Source of the DNA: Rhodothermales bacterium
Lineage (GTDB): Bacteria > Bacteroidota > Rhodothermia > Rhodothermales > JABDKH01
Assembly (NCBI GenBank): GCA_028284545.1
Contig: JANQRN010000270.1
Coordinates: 1 to 34,837, forward strand
Length of the DNA stretch: 34,837 bases
Reading direction: 5' to 3'
Shown here: one piece after another, positions 8,808-18,457 of the stretch
How the letters are laid out: each line of letters opens with the position of its first letter
Position numbering within the stretch: the stretch's first letter is position 1
Position numbers and translations under genes: made by a program
Notes under the pieces: generated by a model
What the model was told of the DNA's origin: nothing
Databases searched by the model: none
The model's input: the letters and a program-made list of their open reading frames with translations, nothing else

Positions 8808-10075
8808 GCCGCTGTGTCATCACAATCCTACTCCTCATGGTACCCTTCATGACAGCTATTGGTCAGGATGGTCCAGGTCGTTGGACCGGGGCGATCGTGT
8901 TGCCCGGGGTTGAGTTGGCCATAAACGTGACCCTCACTTCTACCGGAACGGGTTCCACAATCGACATTCCGCCCCAGGGCGCATTCAGTCTACCCCTGAG
9001 CAACGTCCGACTGACCGACAGTGCAGTCTACTTCGAATTGCCAGCGGGACCCGGTCTCGCCGTGTTCGAGTCAACGCTGGTCAGTGAAGCCCGAATCGAA
9101 GGCACATTCAAACAGGGCGCCGCTGCGGGCACCTTCTTTCTGACTCCCGACACCGAGGCCCCCGCGGATTCTGCGCATGCACCTGAAGAAGAGGTCACAC
9201 TCGAGACGGAGACCGGCAGACTTCACGGTTCGCTCGTCAAACCCGTGGGCATATCTACCCCTGCGCTTGTCATTCTGCACTCCGGCTCTGGCCCGACCAA
9301 CCGTGACGGCAATACGCAAGGCGCCGGTGCGGGGAACAACAGTCTGCGCCTACTCTCCGACGCCCTCTACGAGGCCGGCGTAGCGGTACTGCGTTTTGAC
9401 AAACGCGGAGTCGGAGCCAGCGTAGCAGCAGGGATGAATGAGGCCGACCTCCGTTTCGAAGCATATGTGTCAGACCTGGTTGGCTGGATACGACACTTCA
9501 GCGAATCCAGCGATGCCTTCAGCAAGGTGGTCCTCGCCGGGCACAGCGAGGGTGGACTCATTGCGACGCTTGCCGCAACGCGGACTGACATCGACGGCCT
9601 GGTGCTCATTGCCGCGCCGGGACGGCCGGCAGGCGAGGTGCTGCGCGAACAGCTGTCGCGCAACCTTTCGCCGGGTCTTTATGCGAGCGCAACACCAATC
9701 ATCTCAGCGCTTGAAGACGGACGTACTGCCGATGTCTCTGACCCGCAGTTGAGTGCACTTTTTCGTCCAAGCGTCCAACCGTACTTGATCTCCTGGTTTG
9801 CGCTGGACCCCGCCGAGGCGTTTGCGGCGGTAGATGTGCCGTCGTTGATTTTGCAGGGTACAACAGATCTCCAGGTACCTGTATCAGACGCGCGAATACT
9901 GGAGGCGGCGCAACCTCGGGCGGGTGTTGTTGTCGTCGAGGGGATGAATCACGTACTCAAGATGGTAGACGGAGATCTTGCGGCCCAGATGCCGTCGTAC
10001 GGAGATCCCTCGCTGCCGCTAAGTCCGGTGCTCACGGACGCGATTTTGGAATTCGTGACCCGACTTCCCGATTGA
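8804..10075 (+). CDS. Exported alpha/beta hydrolase
   Basis: The start ATG at 8804 overlaps the sdpI stop (ATGA) and gives signal peptide MSRCVITILLLMVPFMTAIGQ. HSGSGPTNRDGN oxyanion-type loop, nucleophile elbow GHSEGG, C-terminal MNHVL. Confidence 0.85.
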   Translation: MSRCVITILLLMVPFMTAIGQDGPGRWTGAIVLPGVELAINVTLTSTGTGSTIDIPPQGAFSLPLSNVRLTDSAVYFELPAGPGLAVFESTLVSEARIEGTFKQGAAAGTFFLTPDTEAPADSAHAPEEEVTLETETGRLHGSLVKPVGISTPALVILHSGSGPTNRDGNTQGAGAGNNSLRLLSDALYEAGVAVLRFDKRGVGASVAAGMNEADLRFEAYVSDLVGWIRHFSESSDAFSKVVLAGHSEGGLIATLAATRTDIDGLVLIAAPGRPAGEVLREQLSRNLSPGLYASATPIISALEDGRTADVSDPQLSALFRPSVQPYLISWFALDPAEAFAAVDVPSLILQGTTDLQVPVSDARILEAAQPRAGVVVVEGMNHVLKMVDGDLAAQMPSYGDPSLPLSPVLTDAILEFVTRLPD

Positions 10076-10144
10076 CCGAGAAACCGGGCAACATCTGAAT
10101 CCGCATTCCGTACCGAACTACATTGAACCAAATCTGACGGACCC

Positions 10145-10648
10145 ATGCGCCTTGCCATAGCCCTCTTTGCCGCCGCCATCGTCGGCGTCGCGATTCTGAC
10201 AATCTCGTCCACCGATCAAACGGAGGCCGTCGCCTCAGAAACATCGACCTATGCAGTTGACGCAGCTGCGGAGGCTGACATCAAGGGTGTCGAGGCAGCG
10301 GTCTACGACTACGTGGACGGCATTTACGACGTAGCACCCGAGCGAATCGAGCGCAGCGTGAGCAAGGACCTGGTCAAGTATGGATACTGGCGGCAGTCAG
10401 CTGACCAGGATTACCGGGGATCCGCGATGAACTACGAGCAGCTTCACAGCCTCGCGGGCTCCTGGAACACCGACAACAAGCAGCAGATTTCGTCGGATTC
10501 GCCGAGAGAAGTGGTCGTCCTCGACGTCCTGGACAAGACTGCCACTGCCAAGCTGACCGCCAAATGGGGCGTGGACTATTTTCAGCTCGAAAAGACTGGC
10601 GACCGCTGGATGATCAGGCACATCATCTGGCAATCGCATCCGGAGTAG
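10145..10648 (+). CDS. Exported NTF2-like / putative lumazine-binding family protein
   Basis: Signal peptide followed by VEAAVYDYVDGIYDVAPERIERSVSKDLVKYGYWR...YFQLEKTGDRWMIRHIIWQ. Confidence 0.75.
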   Translation: MRLAIALFAAAIVGVAILTISSTDQTEAVASETSTYAVDAAAEADIKGVEAAVYDYVDGIYDVAPERIERSVSKDLVKYGYWRQSADQDYRGSAMNYEQLHSLAGSWNTDNKQQISSDSPREVVVLDVLDKTATAKLTAKWGVDYFQLEKTGDRWMIRHIIWQSHPE

Positions 10649-10683
10649 TCCGGCCGCTGACCCGGAGCCGAAACAGCCACGAG

Positions 10684-10719
10684 ACAGCGAAGGTCGTACT
10701 GCCGTTCGACCTTCGCTGT
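10684..10719. terminator. Strong hairpin between convergent genes, candidate terminator
   Basis: Perfect 13-bp inverted repeat ACAGCGAAGGTCG-(10 nt)-CGACCTTCGCTGT. It lies 36 nt after the NTF2-like stop. No clear U-tract follows. Confidence 0.55.
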
Positions 10720-10954
10720 GAGGTCGTCAGTAAGTCGCGACAGCTGGTGCCTATCATTATTAGTCGAACTACTGGACAATCAGCTGCAAGCATTCCGACT
10801 ACCGACACCTCTGATCGTACTAGTAACAATCTCCGTCTCGTAGCCAACGTCGACCGCGGTTCGCTCCACAACCGACGCCTTCATTGAAGCTACGCGCCGC
10901 CTAATCGTAGACGCGTCCCTCCGGAGTGGTAAAAAGGTGGTAGGCGCCGGTCCG

Positions 10955-13663
10955 CTAGTTCAGGATCTGCAGCGATTTGGCCCGGATGAGTGCCTGCGTG
11001 CGCGTGCGGACGCCGAGTTTCGAATAGATGTTGCGCGCGTGCACCTTAACGGTGTGCGGCGACAGCGACAACATCTGCGCAACCTCCTTATTCGAATAGC
11101 CACCCGCAATGAGCGCGAGGACTTCGGTTTCGCGGTCGGTCAGCACCCTCGCAACGGCCTCGCCGCTGCCGGCAGTCTGGCCGTGTCCCACGCTGATGGA
11201 AAACGGAGGCTCGTAGTCAGCCTCGGCTGAGCCGCCGAGAAGGCGTCGAACCATCGGTCGGACCTCAGCCGATTCGGCAGCGGCAGCGCCGAGGAGCGCT
11301 CGGATGGCCGGTGGGTTATTCAGGAATACGCTGTGATGGCCAAATGGGGCGGCGACCTCAAGTGCCCTGACAAGGGCACGAACGGCGCGCACTCGTTCAC
11401 CGGCGCTCTCAAGGGCCAGGGCCGACGCGACTTTCGCCTCGAGAAAGCACAGACGTCTACCAGCGTCCAATGCCGTATCTGCAACTCGATCGAGCAAGGT
11501 AACGGCTGCTTCGAGCTTCCCCTCAGCGGCTATTAGCTGTCCATAGATCACAGCATCCCGCTCGTTGCCAAAGTCGATATTACTAGGATCAAAATCGGAC
11601 TGGTCAACCCACTCGCGGGCTATTGCTACACGCCGCAGTCGCAAGCACACACTGGCTGCCAGCATTTGTGCGCTGAGACCGCTCCAATCGGAGTACACCT
11701 CTCCGCCACGTTGCAAGCGAACCGCTTCCCCGACGGTCTCCAGCGCCCGGAGGGCGTCGCCTTTTGCGCACTGGATGATCGTCGCAAGCTTCGAAAGCTG
11801 CAGTACAAACCAGCGGTTTGCACGTGCTGAACGTTTAATGCCCTCAAGCACGCTTCGCTCTGCACGTTCCAGGTCACCCGACTCATACTGCGCGCGACCA
11901 ACGCACCACCCTAGTCCGATCTCCGTGAGCCCATCCTGACCGTCTCTTTGAGCGAAGGCGCTCTGCAGCGTTTGTGCGATTCGATTCGATTCGATGAGGT
12001 CGCCACGAATGAACGCAATATCCTGTTGTCGGGATATCGCAATGACGCAAGTCAAACGGTCGCCAGCCCGCAATCCCGAGTCGACCACCTCCCGCCATAG
12101 AGGAGCACCACGCTCAAAGTCCCCGACAAGGCAATACATCTCGGCAAGCGCCGTTGCCAGAACCCGCCTGCCAACGCTATCGGGAGGCATGCCTTCCATC
12201 GCAGTGAGGACGACCTCGATTTGTCGGGACTCGAGATCACCGGTGCGTCGCGCTTCATTGACGCCTGTCAGGGCTGCATGCTCGGCCCTCAGATACGCCC
12301 CATACCGTCCCGCTCTTGCGCGACTGATCGCGTCCGCGGCTCCCGCGAGCAGCGTGTCGGTCTCCTGCATTTCTCCCCGGAGGAGTGCAAGCCACGCCTC
12401 AGCCAGCCAGAGCTTTGGAAGGCGCGATCGCGCAGCTGGGGGTAGCGACTGCAACCACGACTCAAGCTCGCGATACTCGGTGCTTTTCCAGAGAATATCG
12501 TCTACAAATTCGTTGACGACGCCGGCTGCGACATCGACGTCGTGGCACCTCTGCACATGTCCGAAGCCGACAACCGGAATGCCCTGCTGGAAGTACCAGT
12601 GCGCTGCGCGACGGTGAAGCTCTACGTATCGTTCCGGAAAGCGATCTGCGACGCGTGTTCGCAGTGCTGCAGCAAACAGATGGTGATATCTGAAGAGCTC
12701 GCGTCTGTCATCCAGCGGTATCAGAAACAGGTGTGACTGCTCAAGCTGCCGCAGCATTCGCTGAGACTCAATGACGGTGAACCCGTCTGCCACGGCCGCA
12801 CACAGATCCGCCCGGAGCTCAGACAGTACTGATGTCGCGTAGAGGAACTCACGCACCCGAGTAGTCTGCGCGTCCAGGACTTCCTGGGCCAGGTAGTCAG
12901 CGATGAAATGATTGTCGCCGTCGAAAGACTCGATGAAGCCGCTCGCATCGGCTCGGTTCTTCAGGTTCAGCACGGCGAGCTGCAGGCCGGCAATCCAGCC
13001 CTCGGTGAGCTTTTCGAGTGCCGCCCCGTGGTCGGGTGAAAGCTTGTCGCCAACGACAAGCTTGCAGTACGCCCTGACCTCATCGAGTTCCATCTTGAGG
13101 TCTGCGTAGCGAAGCTCAAAAAGGGTCCGAGAGACTCGTCTTCGCGGCAGGGAGAGGGTCGGATCCTGTCGCGTTATCACGACGATATTCATCGACGGCG
13201 GCATCAGGTCCAGAAAGATGTCCAGACTGCGGGAGACCTCGGTCGACTCTGCGCGGTGGTAGTCGTCGAGAATCAGGACGAGCGGTTTGTCGAGATTCTC
13301 AAGTGCCGCTGACAACTCAACAGTCAGCTGCGCAATCACGGCATCGAGCTCGCGCAAACGGATCGAAGTCAGTGCCTCTCTGGCGCCCTGTCCAATCCCC
13401 GGCAGCGGCCCGCGCAACGCCTCGATGACGTAATTCCAGAACCTGACAGGATCGTCATCACCCTCATCGAGCGAGACCCATGCCGCGTGCAGGCGCGCGC
13501 GCGCGATCCAGGATGCGACGAGCGCCGATTTTCCGGAGCCCGCCTCTGACGACACCAGCAGTAGGGGGCACGACAGACCGGTATCCAGCATATCGTCCAG
13601 GCGAGGTCGCCGAACGAACGGGGCTCGGACCCGCGGAGGACTCAATTTCGATTTCAGAAACAT
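10955..13663 (-). CDS. MalT-like (LAL) LuxR-family ATP-dependent transcriptional regulator
   Basis: Walker A EAGSGKSA, Walker B LILDDYH, and a C-terminal LuxR HTH ([52 protein letters not shown]). Confidence 0.92.
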   Translation of the reverse strand: MFLKSKLSPPRVRAPFVRRPRLDDMLDTGLSCPLLLVSSEAGSGKSALVASWIARARLHAAWVSLDEGDDDPVRFWNYVIEALRGPLPGIGQGAREALTSIRLRELDAVIAQLTVELSAALENLDKPLVLILDDYHRAESTEVSRSLDIFLDLMPPSMNIVVITRQDPTLSLPRRRVSRTLFELRYADLKMELDEVRAYCKLVVGDKLSPDHGAALEKLTEGWIAGLQLAVLNLKNRADASGFIESFDGDNHFIADYLAQEVLDAQTTRVREFLYATSVLSELRADLCAAVADGFTVIESQRMLRQLEQSHLFLIPLDDRRELFRYHHLFAAALRTRVADRFPERYVELHRRAAHWYFQQGIPVVGFGHVQRCHDVDVAAGVVNEFVDDILWKSTEYRELESWLQSLPPAARSRLPKLWLAEAWLALLRGEMQETDTLLAGAADAISRARAGRYGAYLRAEHAALTGVNEARRTGDLESRQIEVVLTAMEGMPPDSVGRRVLATALAEMYCLVGDFERGAPLWREVVDSGLRAGDRLTCVIAISRQQDIAFIRGDLIESNRIAQTLQSAFAQRDGQDGLTEIGLGWCVGRAQYESGDLERAERSVLEGIKRSARANRWFVLQLSKLATIIQCAKGDALRALETVGEAVRLQRGGEVYSDWSGLSAQMLAASVCLRLRRVAIAREWVDQSDFDPSNIDFGNERDAVIYGQLIAAEGKLEAAVTLLDRVADTALDAGRRLCFLEAKVASALALESAGERVRAVRALVRALEVAAPFGHHSVFLNNPPAIRALLGAAAAESAEVRPMVRRLLGGSAEADYEPPFSISVGHGQTAGSGEAVARVLTDRETEVLALIAGGYSNKEVAQMLSLSPHTVKVHARNIYSKLGVRTRTQALIRAKSLQILN

Positions 13664-13732
13664 ACGCTACAGAGTACACCCTGGTACGGACACCTGCACG
13701 CCACGAGCGTGGTAGAATGGTAGTACAAGCCC

Positions 13733-16411
13733 TCAGTCGCGTATGATCTGCAGAATCTTGCCCTTTTGGACCGCTTCGGTACGGTTCCTTACGCCAAGCT
13801 TCCGATAGATGTTACGCGCGTGCACCTTGATGGTCTGCGTTGATAACGACAGCAATTCACCGATCTCCTTGTTCGAATACCCGGTAGCGATCAAGGCAAG
13901 CACCTCGGTTTCCCGATGCGACAGGCTGTCTGCCTCACTCCTCGAACCGGGAGCGGCAACGCGATCTGTTATTTCTATCTCGGGTCTTGCGGGCGTCGGC
14001 CGGAGCGCAATCCGCTGCAAGAGTGTCATAGCAGATTCGTGCACGTCACTCTCCTTTGGAAGGCGGGAGAGCATGTCGCTCATTCTTGCGCCATACATGA
14101 CGAAAACCGTGTCCACCCGCTGCGGGATCGAGAGCCTCAGCGCCGATTCTAGATCTTCGATCGACTGCTCGTGGCTCCCCTGGTCGTGGCGTATCACCGC
14201 CGATGCGACTAAAGCCTCAAGTACGCAACGCAAGCGGCCATGCCTCCTGCCGCTTTCCGAGATCCGGCGTAGCAGCGTAAGCGAATCATCAACCTCACCC
14301 TCCGCGGCTAGCAGGTGGGCGTACACCACGCCGTCTCGCTCGGATCGAACGCCCAGCTCAACGAGGTCCAGTCCGGACATATCGATCCAGTATCGGGCCG
14401 ACGGAAGGTCTCCAGCGCGAAGACTGAACCATGCCATGAGTGTGGTTTTCGACACCTTGCTCCAGTCCGAGTGCGGCACTGACATCGCCTTACGGCAAGC
14501 CTCAACTGCAGCCACGGGTTCTCCCGTGATACCGAGCGCATTGGCCGCAATGACGTGAAGGCCGCTTTCGATCCATGGGCTGGAACCTACCAGCCGACGG
14601 ATGCCATTGTCTGCAATCGTCAAGGCTTCTTTGAAGTTGCAGTCGTCAATTGCGATGCGTCCCACAACCCACGCGTGCAGCCCTGCGATCACAGGGTGTA
14701 CGCGACGCTGCTCGTCCAGAATCTCCTGAAGCCGTTCTCCGCATCTTGTTCTCGTCGCACCATCGCCCCGCAGGAATGCGACGTCATGTTGGCGGGTGAG
14801 CGCGAAGGCCGCCAGGAGTGGGTTATCTGCCGCGACATCCACCGCGAGTAGTTTGGCGTACGCGGCCGCCGCGCGCTCAAGCTCGCCTCGCAAGCTGTGT
14901 GCCTCCCCTAGCCCGAGCAGCAAAGCCGCGCGGGACGTCGCGGTTGTCTCAGTCTTTTCAACGACGTCAATCAGTAACTGGATGTCTGCGTCACTAATGC
15001 CCTGTGCGGGTCCGGGGACAAGTGCCCGAATGGCGGCGGCTTCAGCCCGCAGGCGTTGCGTTTCGGGAGTGTTCGCTTCATCCTCAGCGAGGAGAGCGTC
15101 CACAAGCGCAAGCCGCGCCCCAGATTCGGTCAAACCGCCGGTGAGGACTGCCATCCAGAGATCGGCAAGAACAAGCCTCGGGTGACGTGCTACCACGCTC
15201 TCGGGTATCTCCTTCAACACCCTACGTAGTCGCATGGCACCGCCGCCCCACAGGAAACTCTCGGCAAACGACCCAAGCACATCAGCCAGGACGTCGGCGT
15301 CACCGCTTTTCCGCGCGTGCCAGATCGCCCGGTCAACAAACCCTTCGCGCCTGTACCATTTCGCAGCGCGACGATTGACTTCCGCAAAGCGTCTTGGATA
15401 CTCACGCTCCATTCGGCCCGCTACAGCTGAGGCGAAGAACTGGCCGTACCTGAAGCTCTTGGAATCGCCGTCGATCCCACTGAGGAAAATGCAGGCTGTC
15501 TCGCGCTCAGCGATCATGGATCGACAATCATCTATCGGAGAGTCGAGGATGTACGCGCACGACTCTGCCGTGAACTCTTTCAGTGTCGTCGTTGCAAGTA
15601 CAAAAGAACGCGTAGCCGGTGGAAGCGTGTCGACAATCTCGTGCGACAGGTAGTCTGCGACGAGTGCGTGATCGCCCGAAAAAGAGCGGACAAACCCGGC
15701 CGGATCGGGATTGCCACTGCACGCCAGCATCGCCAGTTGCACCCCGGCTACCCAGCCCTCCGTCTTTCTCTGCAGCAGTTCCAGATCTCGGCGCTCAAGG
15801 GCTGCATCACCCAGGGCAGTGATATACTCACCGGTCTCATCCTGCGTGAACCGAAGGTCGGCGCATCGTATCTCCGCAATGCGGTTCTCCGCGCGATGCC
15901 TGTCAAGGTTGAGACGCGGTTCGCCACGGGACAGAACCACAAGCTGGGTGGCATTCGATGTTGCGGCGGCAAGCTGGGTTACCAGTTCGTCAAGGGCGAG
16001 ACAAAGACGCCGCGACGTGATGGTACAGAAGTCGTCGAGGACGATCGTCAGCTGCTCCGACCCCAGAGTATCGACCAGCTTACGCGCAAAGCGTTTGCCG
16101 CCGTCGGCAGCTACTTCGTCGGGGTCGAGCGTGAGTCCGTCGACGTGAGGCAGCGCGGTGCGAACAGCCGCAAGGAGATAATCCCAAAACCGAACTGGAT
16201 CATTGTCCTGGACATCGGTCTCGAACCAGGCTGTCTCGCCCGCCCGCTCTTGCGTCCACGAGGCGACTAATGCGGTCTTGCCGGAGCCCGCCTCTGCCGC
16301 GAGAATAACCAGCGGTTTGTCGACACACGCATCGAGCAATTGCCGCAGACGCGGCCGATCGATGTAAACAGGGTGTACGCGGGGACGGCGTATTTTCGAA
16401 AGGAGACGCAT
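13733..16411 (-). CDS. MalT-like (LAL) LuxR-family ATP-dependent transcriptional regulator, paralogue of the adjacent gene
   Basis: Walker A EAGSGKTA, Walker B IVLDDF, LuxR HTH ([52 protein letters not shown]). Confidence 0.92.
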   Translation of the reverse strand: MRLLSKIRRPRVHPVYIDRPRLRQLLDACVDKPLVILAAEAGSGKTALVASWTQERAGETAWFETDVQDNDPVRFWDYLLAAVRTALPHVDGLTLDPDEVAADGGKRFARKLVDTLGSEQLTIVLDDFCTITSRRLCLALDELVTQLAAATSNATQLVVLSRGEPRLNLDRHRAENRIAEIRCADLRFTQDETGEYITALGDAALERRDLELLQRKTEGWVAGVQLAMLACSGNPDPAGFVRSFSGDHALVADYLSHEIVDTLPPATRSFVLATTTLKEFTAESCAYILDSPIDDCRSMIAERETACIFLSGIDGDSKSFRYGQFFASAVAGRMEREYPRRFAEVNRRAAKWYRREGFVDRAIWHARKSGDADVLADVLGSFAESFLWGGGAMRLRRVLKEIPESVVARHPRLVLADLWMAVLTGGLTESGARLALVDALLAEDEANTPETQRLRAEAAAIRALVPGPAQGISDADIQLLIDVVEKTETTATSRAALLLGLGEAHSLRGELERAAAAYAKLLAVDVAADNPLLAAFALTRQHDVAFLRGDGATRTRCGERLQEILDEQRRVHPVIAGLHAWVVGRIAIDDCNFKEALTIADNGIRRLVGSSPWIESGLHVIAANALGITGEPVAAVEACRKAMSVPHSDWSKVSKTTLMAWFSLRAGDLPSARYWIDMSGLDLVELGVRSERDGVVYAHLLAAEGEVDDSLTLLRRISESGRRHGRLRCVLEALVASAVIRHDQGSHEQSIEDLESALRLSIPQRVDTVFVMYGARMSDMLSRLPKESDVHESAMTLLQRIALRPTPARPEIEITDRVAAPGSRSEADSLSHRETEVLALIATGYSNKEIGELLSLSTQTIKVHARNIYRKLGVRNRTEAVQKGKILQIIRD

Positions 16412-16466
16412 GAAATGCCTGGCAAGATACCTGATATCACAGACTTAGGGAAGGCTGAGCGCCTCC

Positions 16467-16488
16467 ATTTGCCCTTCCAGGGGCAAAT
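16467..16488. promoter_or_regulatory. Perfect 8-bp dyad in divergent intergenic region, candidate operator
   Basis: ATTTGCCC-TTCCAG-GGGCAAAT between the divergently oriented LAL regulator (start 16411) and amidohydrolase (start about 16562). Confidence 0.5.
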
Positions 16489-16561
16489 TCAGTACTTGAC
16501 GAGGCTACTATATCCGGACCCGGATCGAGCCCGACTACGCGCTCCAATATCACGTTCTCCC

Positions 16562-18457
16562 ATGCGAAAGCACCGTTATTCTACTCTTTTGCCCGAATCA
16601 GTCGCTGGGCTTGCCGTAGCGGCACTGATCACGCTGGCGACCCCTGGCGACAGTCTTGCCCAGGTCGCCGATCTGATATTTCGAAACGGTGTTGTCCTTA
16701 CGATCGATGAGCGGCGCCCACAGGCCGAAGCCGTAGCCATAGGCCGAGAACGGATTATCGCGGTGGGAACGGACGCGGATGTTGCTGGCCTCATCGGACC
16801 AGAAACGCGCGTTGTAGACTTACGCGGTCGAATGCTGGTACCCGGGTTCAATGACAACCACGTACACTTTGCCGGTACCGGGCGGTTGCTGTACGGATTG
16901 AACCTGCTCGACGTATCTGACGAAGGGTCGTTTGTGGCGCGAATCATGGATGTGCACGAGCGCTACGCGCCGGGCACGTGGATCACGGGTGGTGATTGGT
17001 CGGCTTATGAGACGTGGGCCGCGAACGATGTCGCAGAGGCCGGGCGACAAGTTGACACAAACGACCCGTACGGCAACCTCTTCCTGCCGCACCGGACGAT
17101 GGTTGACGACGCGACGCGAGATCGGCCAGTGCTCGTGCGAAGGTTCGACCGGAAAGTCTATTTCGCAAATGGCGTTGCACTCGAACGCGCCGGCATCTCC
17201 GGGACCGCGCCCGACCCACAGGGCATCCTCGTGCACCGTGACGACAGCGGTGAGCCCACCGGGGTGCTATACAATCCGGTCAGAAACCCGGGAGGTGCGG
17301 CCGCGGGAGTAGAATCGACAGTCCTTCTTCGGGATAACGTGGCGCGGCTCTTCCGTGACCTCATACCGCCGCCGTCGCGCGAGCAGCGAATCCAGGAGAC
17401 TGTCAGGGCGTGGGAGCAAATGGCGTCGGTGGGTGTGACCAGCTACTCAGACGTCACGTCTCCACCGGTCCAGGTGGATATCTATCGTGAGCTGCGAGAC
17501 CGTGGACTGATGACGGCGCGCGTGCGCTATCGCCCACCACTTGACAGGTGGGATTCCATGGACGCGCTCGGAATTCGTGTCGGATTTGGCGACGAGTGGA
17601 TACGCTTCGGTGCAGTAAAGGCCTGGATTGACGGGATCATGGGTAATAGCTCGGCACGCTTCTACGAGCCCTACACACATAACCCGACTAGCCGCGGTAT
17701 TTGGCGCGACATCATGTTTCCGTTCGAGCGAAGTCCAGACAACCCCGAAGAGATGCAGTCGAGGTTAGAGCGCCTCGCACTTGATGCCGACGCCGCGGGA
17801 ATCCAATTGACCGTCCACGCCATTGGTGACGAGGCGAACGGCTACCTCATGGACATGCTTGAACGGATTGTCAAAAAAAATGGGGAGCGCGACCGACGCT
17901 TCAGGCTTGTGCACGCCCAGGTGATGAACGATCGTGACATCTCGAGGGCCGGGGCGCTCGGTATCGTCGCCGAGGTGCAACCTTTTCATGCGTCCGACGA
18001 CATGCGGTGGATGGAAGAACGGATTGGCCGCGACCGGTCGCGAGGCGCGTACGCCTTTAGGCGACTGTGGGATGCCGGCGCCGTAGTCAGTTTTGGATCA
18101 GACTCGCCCGGCACAAACGCCTCGCGATACTTCCTCAACCCGTTGCTGGGAATCTACGCGGCGGTGACACGCAAGACGCTAACGGGGGAGCCGGAGGGCG
18201 GCTGGTTTCCGGACGAGCGACTCACGGTCGAAGAGGCTGTCAGGGCGTACACGCTAAACACTGCCTACGCAGCGTACGAAGAGGACATCAAGGGCTCCCT
18301 GGAAGTTGGCAAGCTCGCCGACTTGGTCGTGCTGTCAGGCAATCTGTTAACGATCGACCCTGCGGAGATAAAGGACGTCACTGTAGACATGACGGTCGTG
18401 GGGGGCCGAGTAGTCTGGGATGGAACGTACGCGCTACCTACCGCGAGGCGGCGCTAG
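16562..18457 (+). CDS. Exported YtcJ-like amidohydrolase
   Basis: The ATG at 16562 gives a signal-peptide-like N-terminus (MRKHRYSTLLPESVAGLAVAALITLATPGDSLAQ); the longer ORF start at 16340 lies inside the opposite gene. GNGVVLTIDERRPQAEAVAIGRERIIAVG-type start, PGFNDNHVHF, SLEVGKLADLVVLSGNL. Confidence 0.88.
   Translation: MRKHRYSTLLPESVAGLAVAALITLATPGDSLAQVADLIFRNGVVLTIDERRPQAEAVAIGRERIIAVGTDADVAGLIGPETRVVDLRGRMLVPGFNDNHVHFAGTGRLLYGLNLLDVSDEGSFVARIMDVHERYAPGTWITGGDWSAYETWAANDVAEAGRQVDTNDPYGNLFLPHRTMVDDATRDRPVLVRRFDRKVYFANGVALERAGISGTAPDPQGILVHRDDSGEPTGVLYNPVRNPGGAAAGVESTVLLRDNVARLFRDLIPPPSREQRIQETVRAWEQMASVGVTSYSDVTSPPVQVDIYRELRDRGLMTARVRYRPPLDRWDSMDALGIRVGFGDEWIRFGAVKAWIDGIMGNSSARFYEPYTHNPTSRGIWRDIMFPFERSPDNPEEMQSRLERLALDADAAGIQLTVHAIGDEANGYLMDMLERIVKKNGERDRRFRLVHAQVMNDRDISRAGALGIVAEVQPFHASDDMRWMEERIGRDRSRGAYAFRRLWDAGAVVSFGSDSPGTNASRYFLNPLLGIYAAVTRKTLTGEPEGGWFPDERLTVEEAVRAYTLNTAYAAYEEDIKGSLEVGKLADLVVLSGNLLTIDPAEIKDVTVDMTVVGGRVVWDGTYALPTARRR

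Noticed and set aside
11983-12000. Triple GATTC tandem (cgattcgattcgattcgatg)
   Set aside because: It lies in the LAL coding frame and is explained by codons; too short to be a functional repeat on its own.
11994-12617. 207-aa plus-strand ORF inside the LAL regulator
   Set aside because: Shadow ORF opposite a well-supported regulator; Ser/Arg/Ala-rich composition is typical of antisense frames in GC-rich DNA.
13701-13712. Small CCACG-AG-CGTGG palindrome between the two LAL genes
   Set aside because: Five-bp arms are expected by chance in DNA of this composition.
15641-16270. 209-aa plus-strand ORF inside the second LAL regulator
   Set aside because: Antisense to the NTPase domain of the regulator, with no independent motif or start context.
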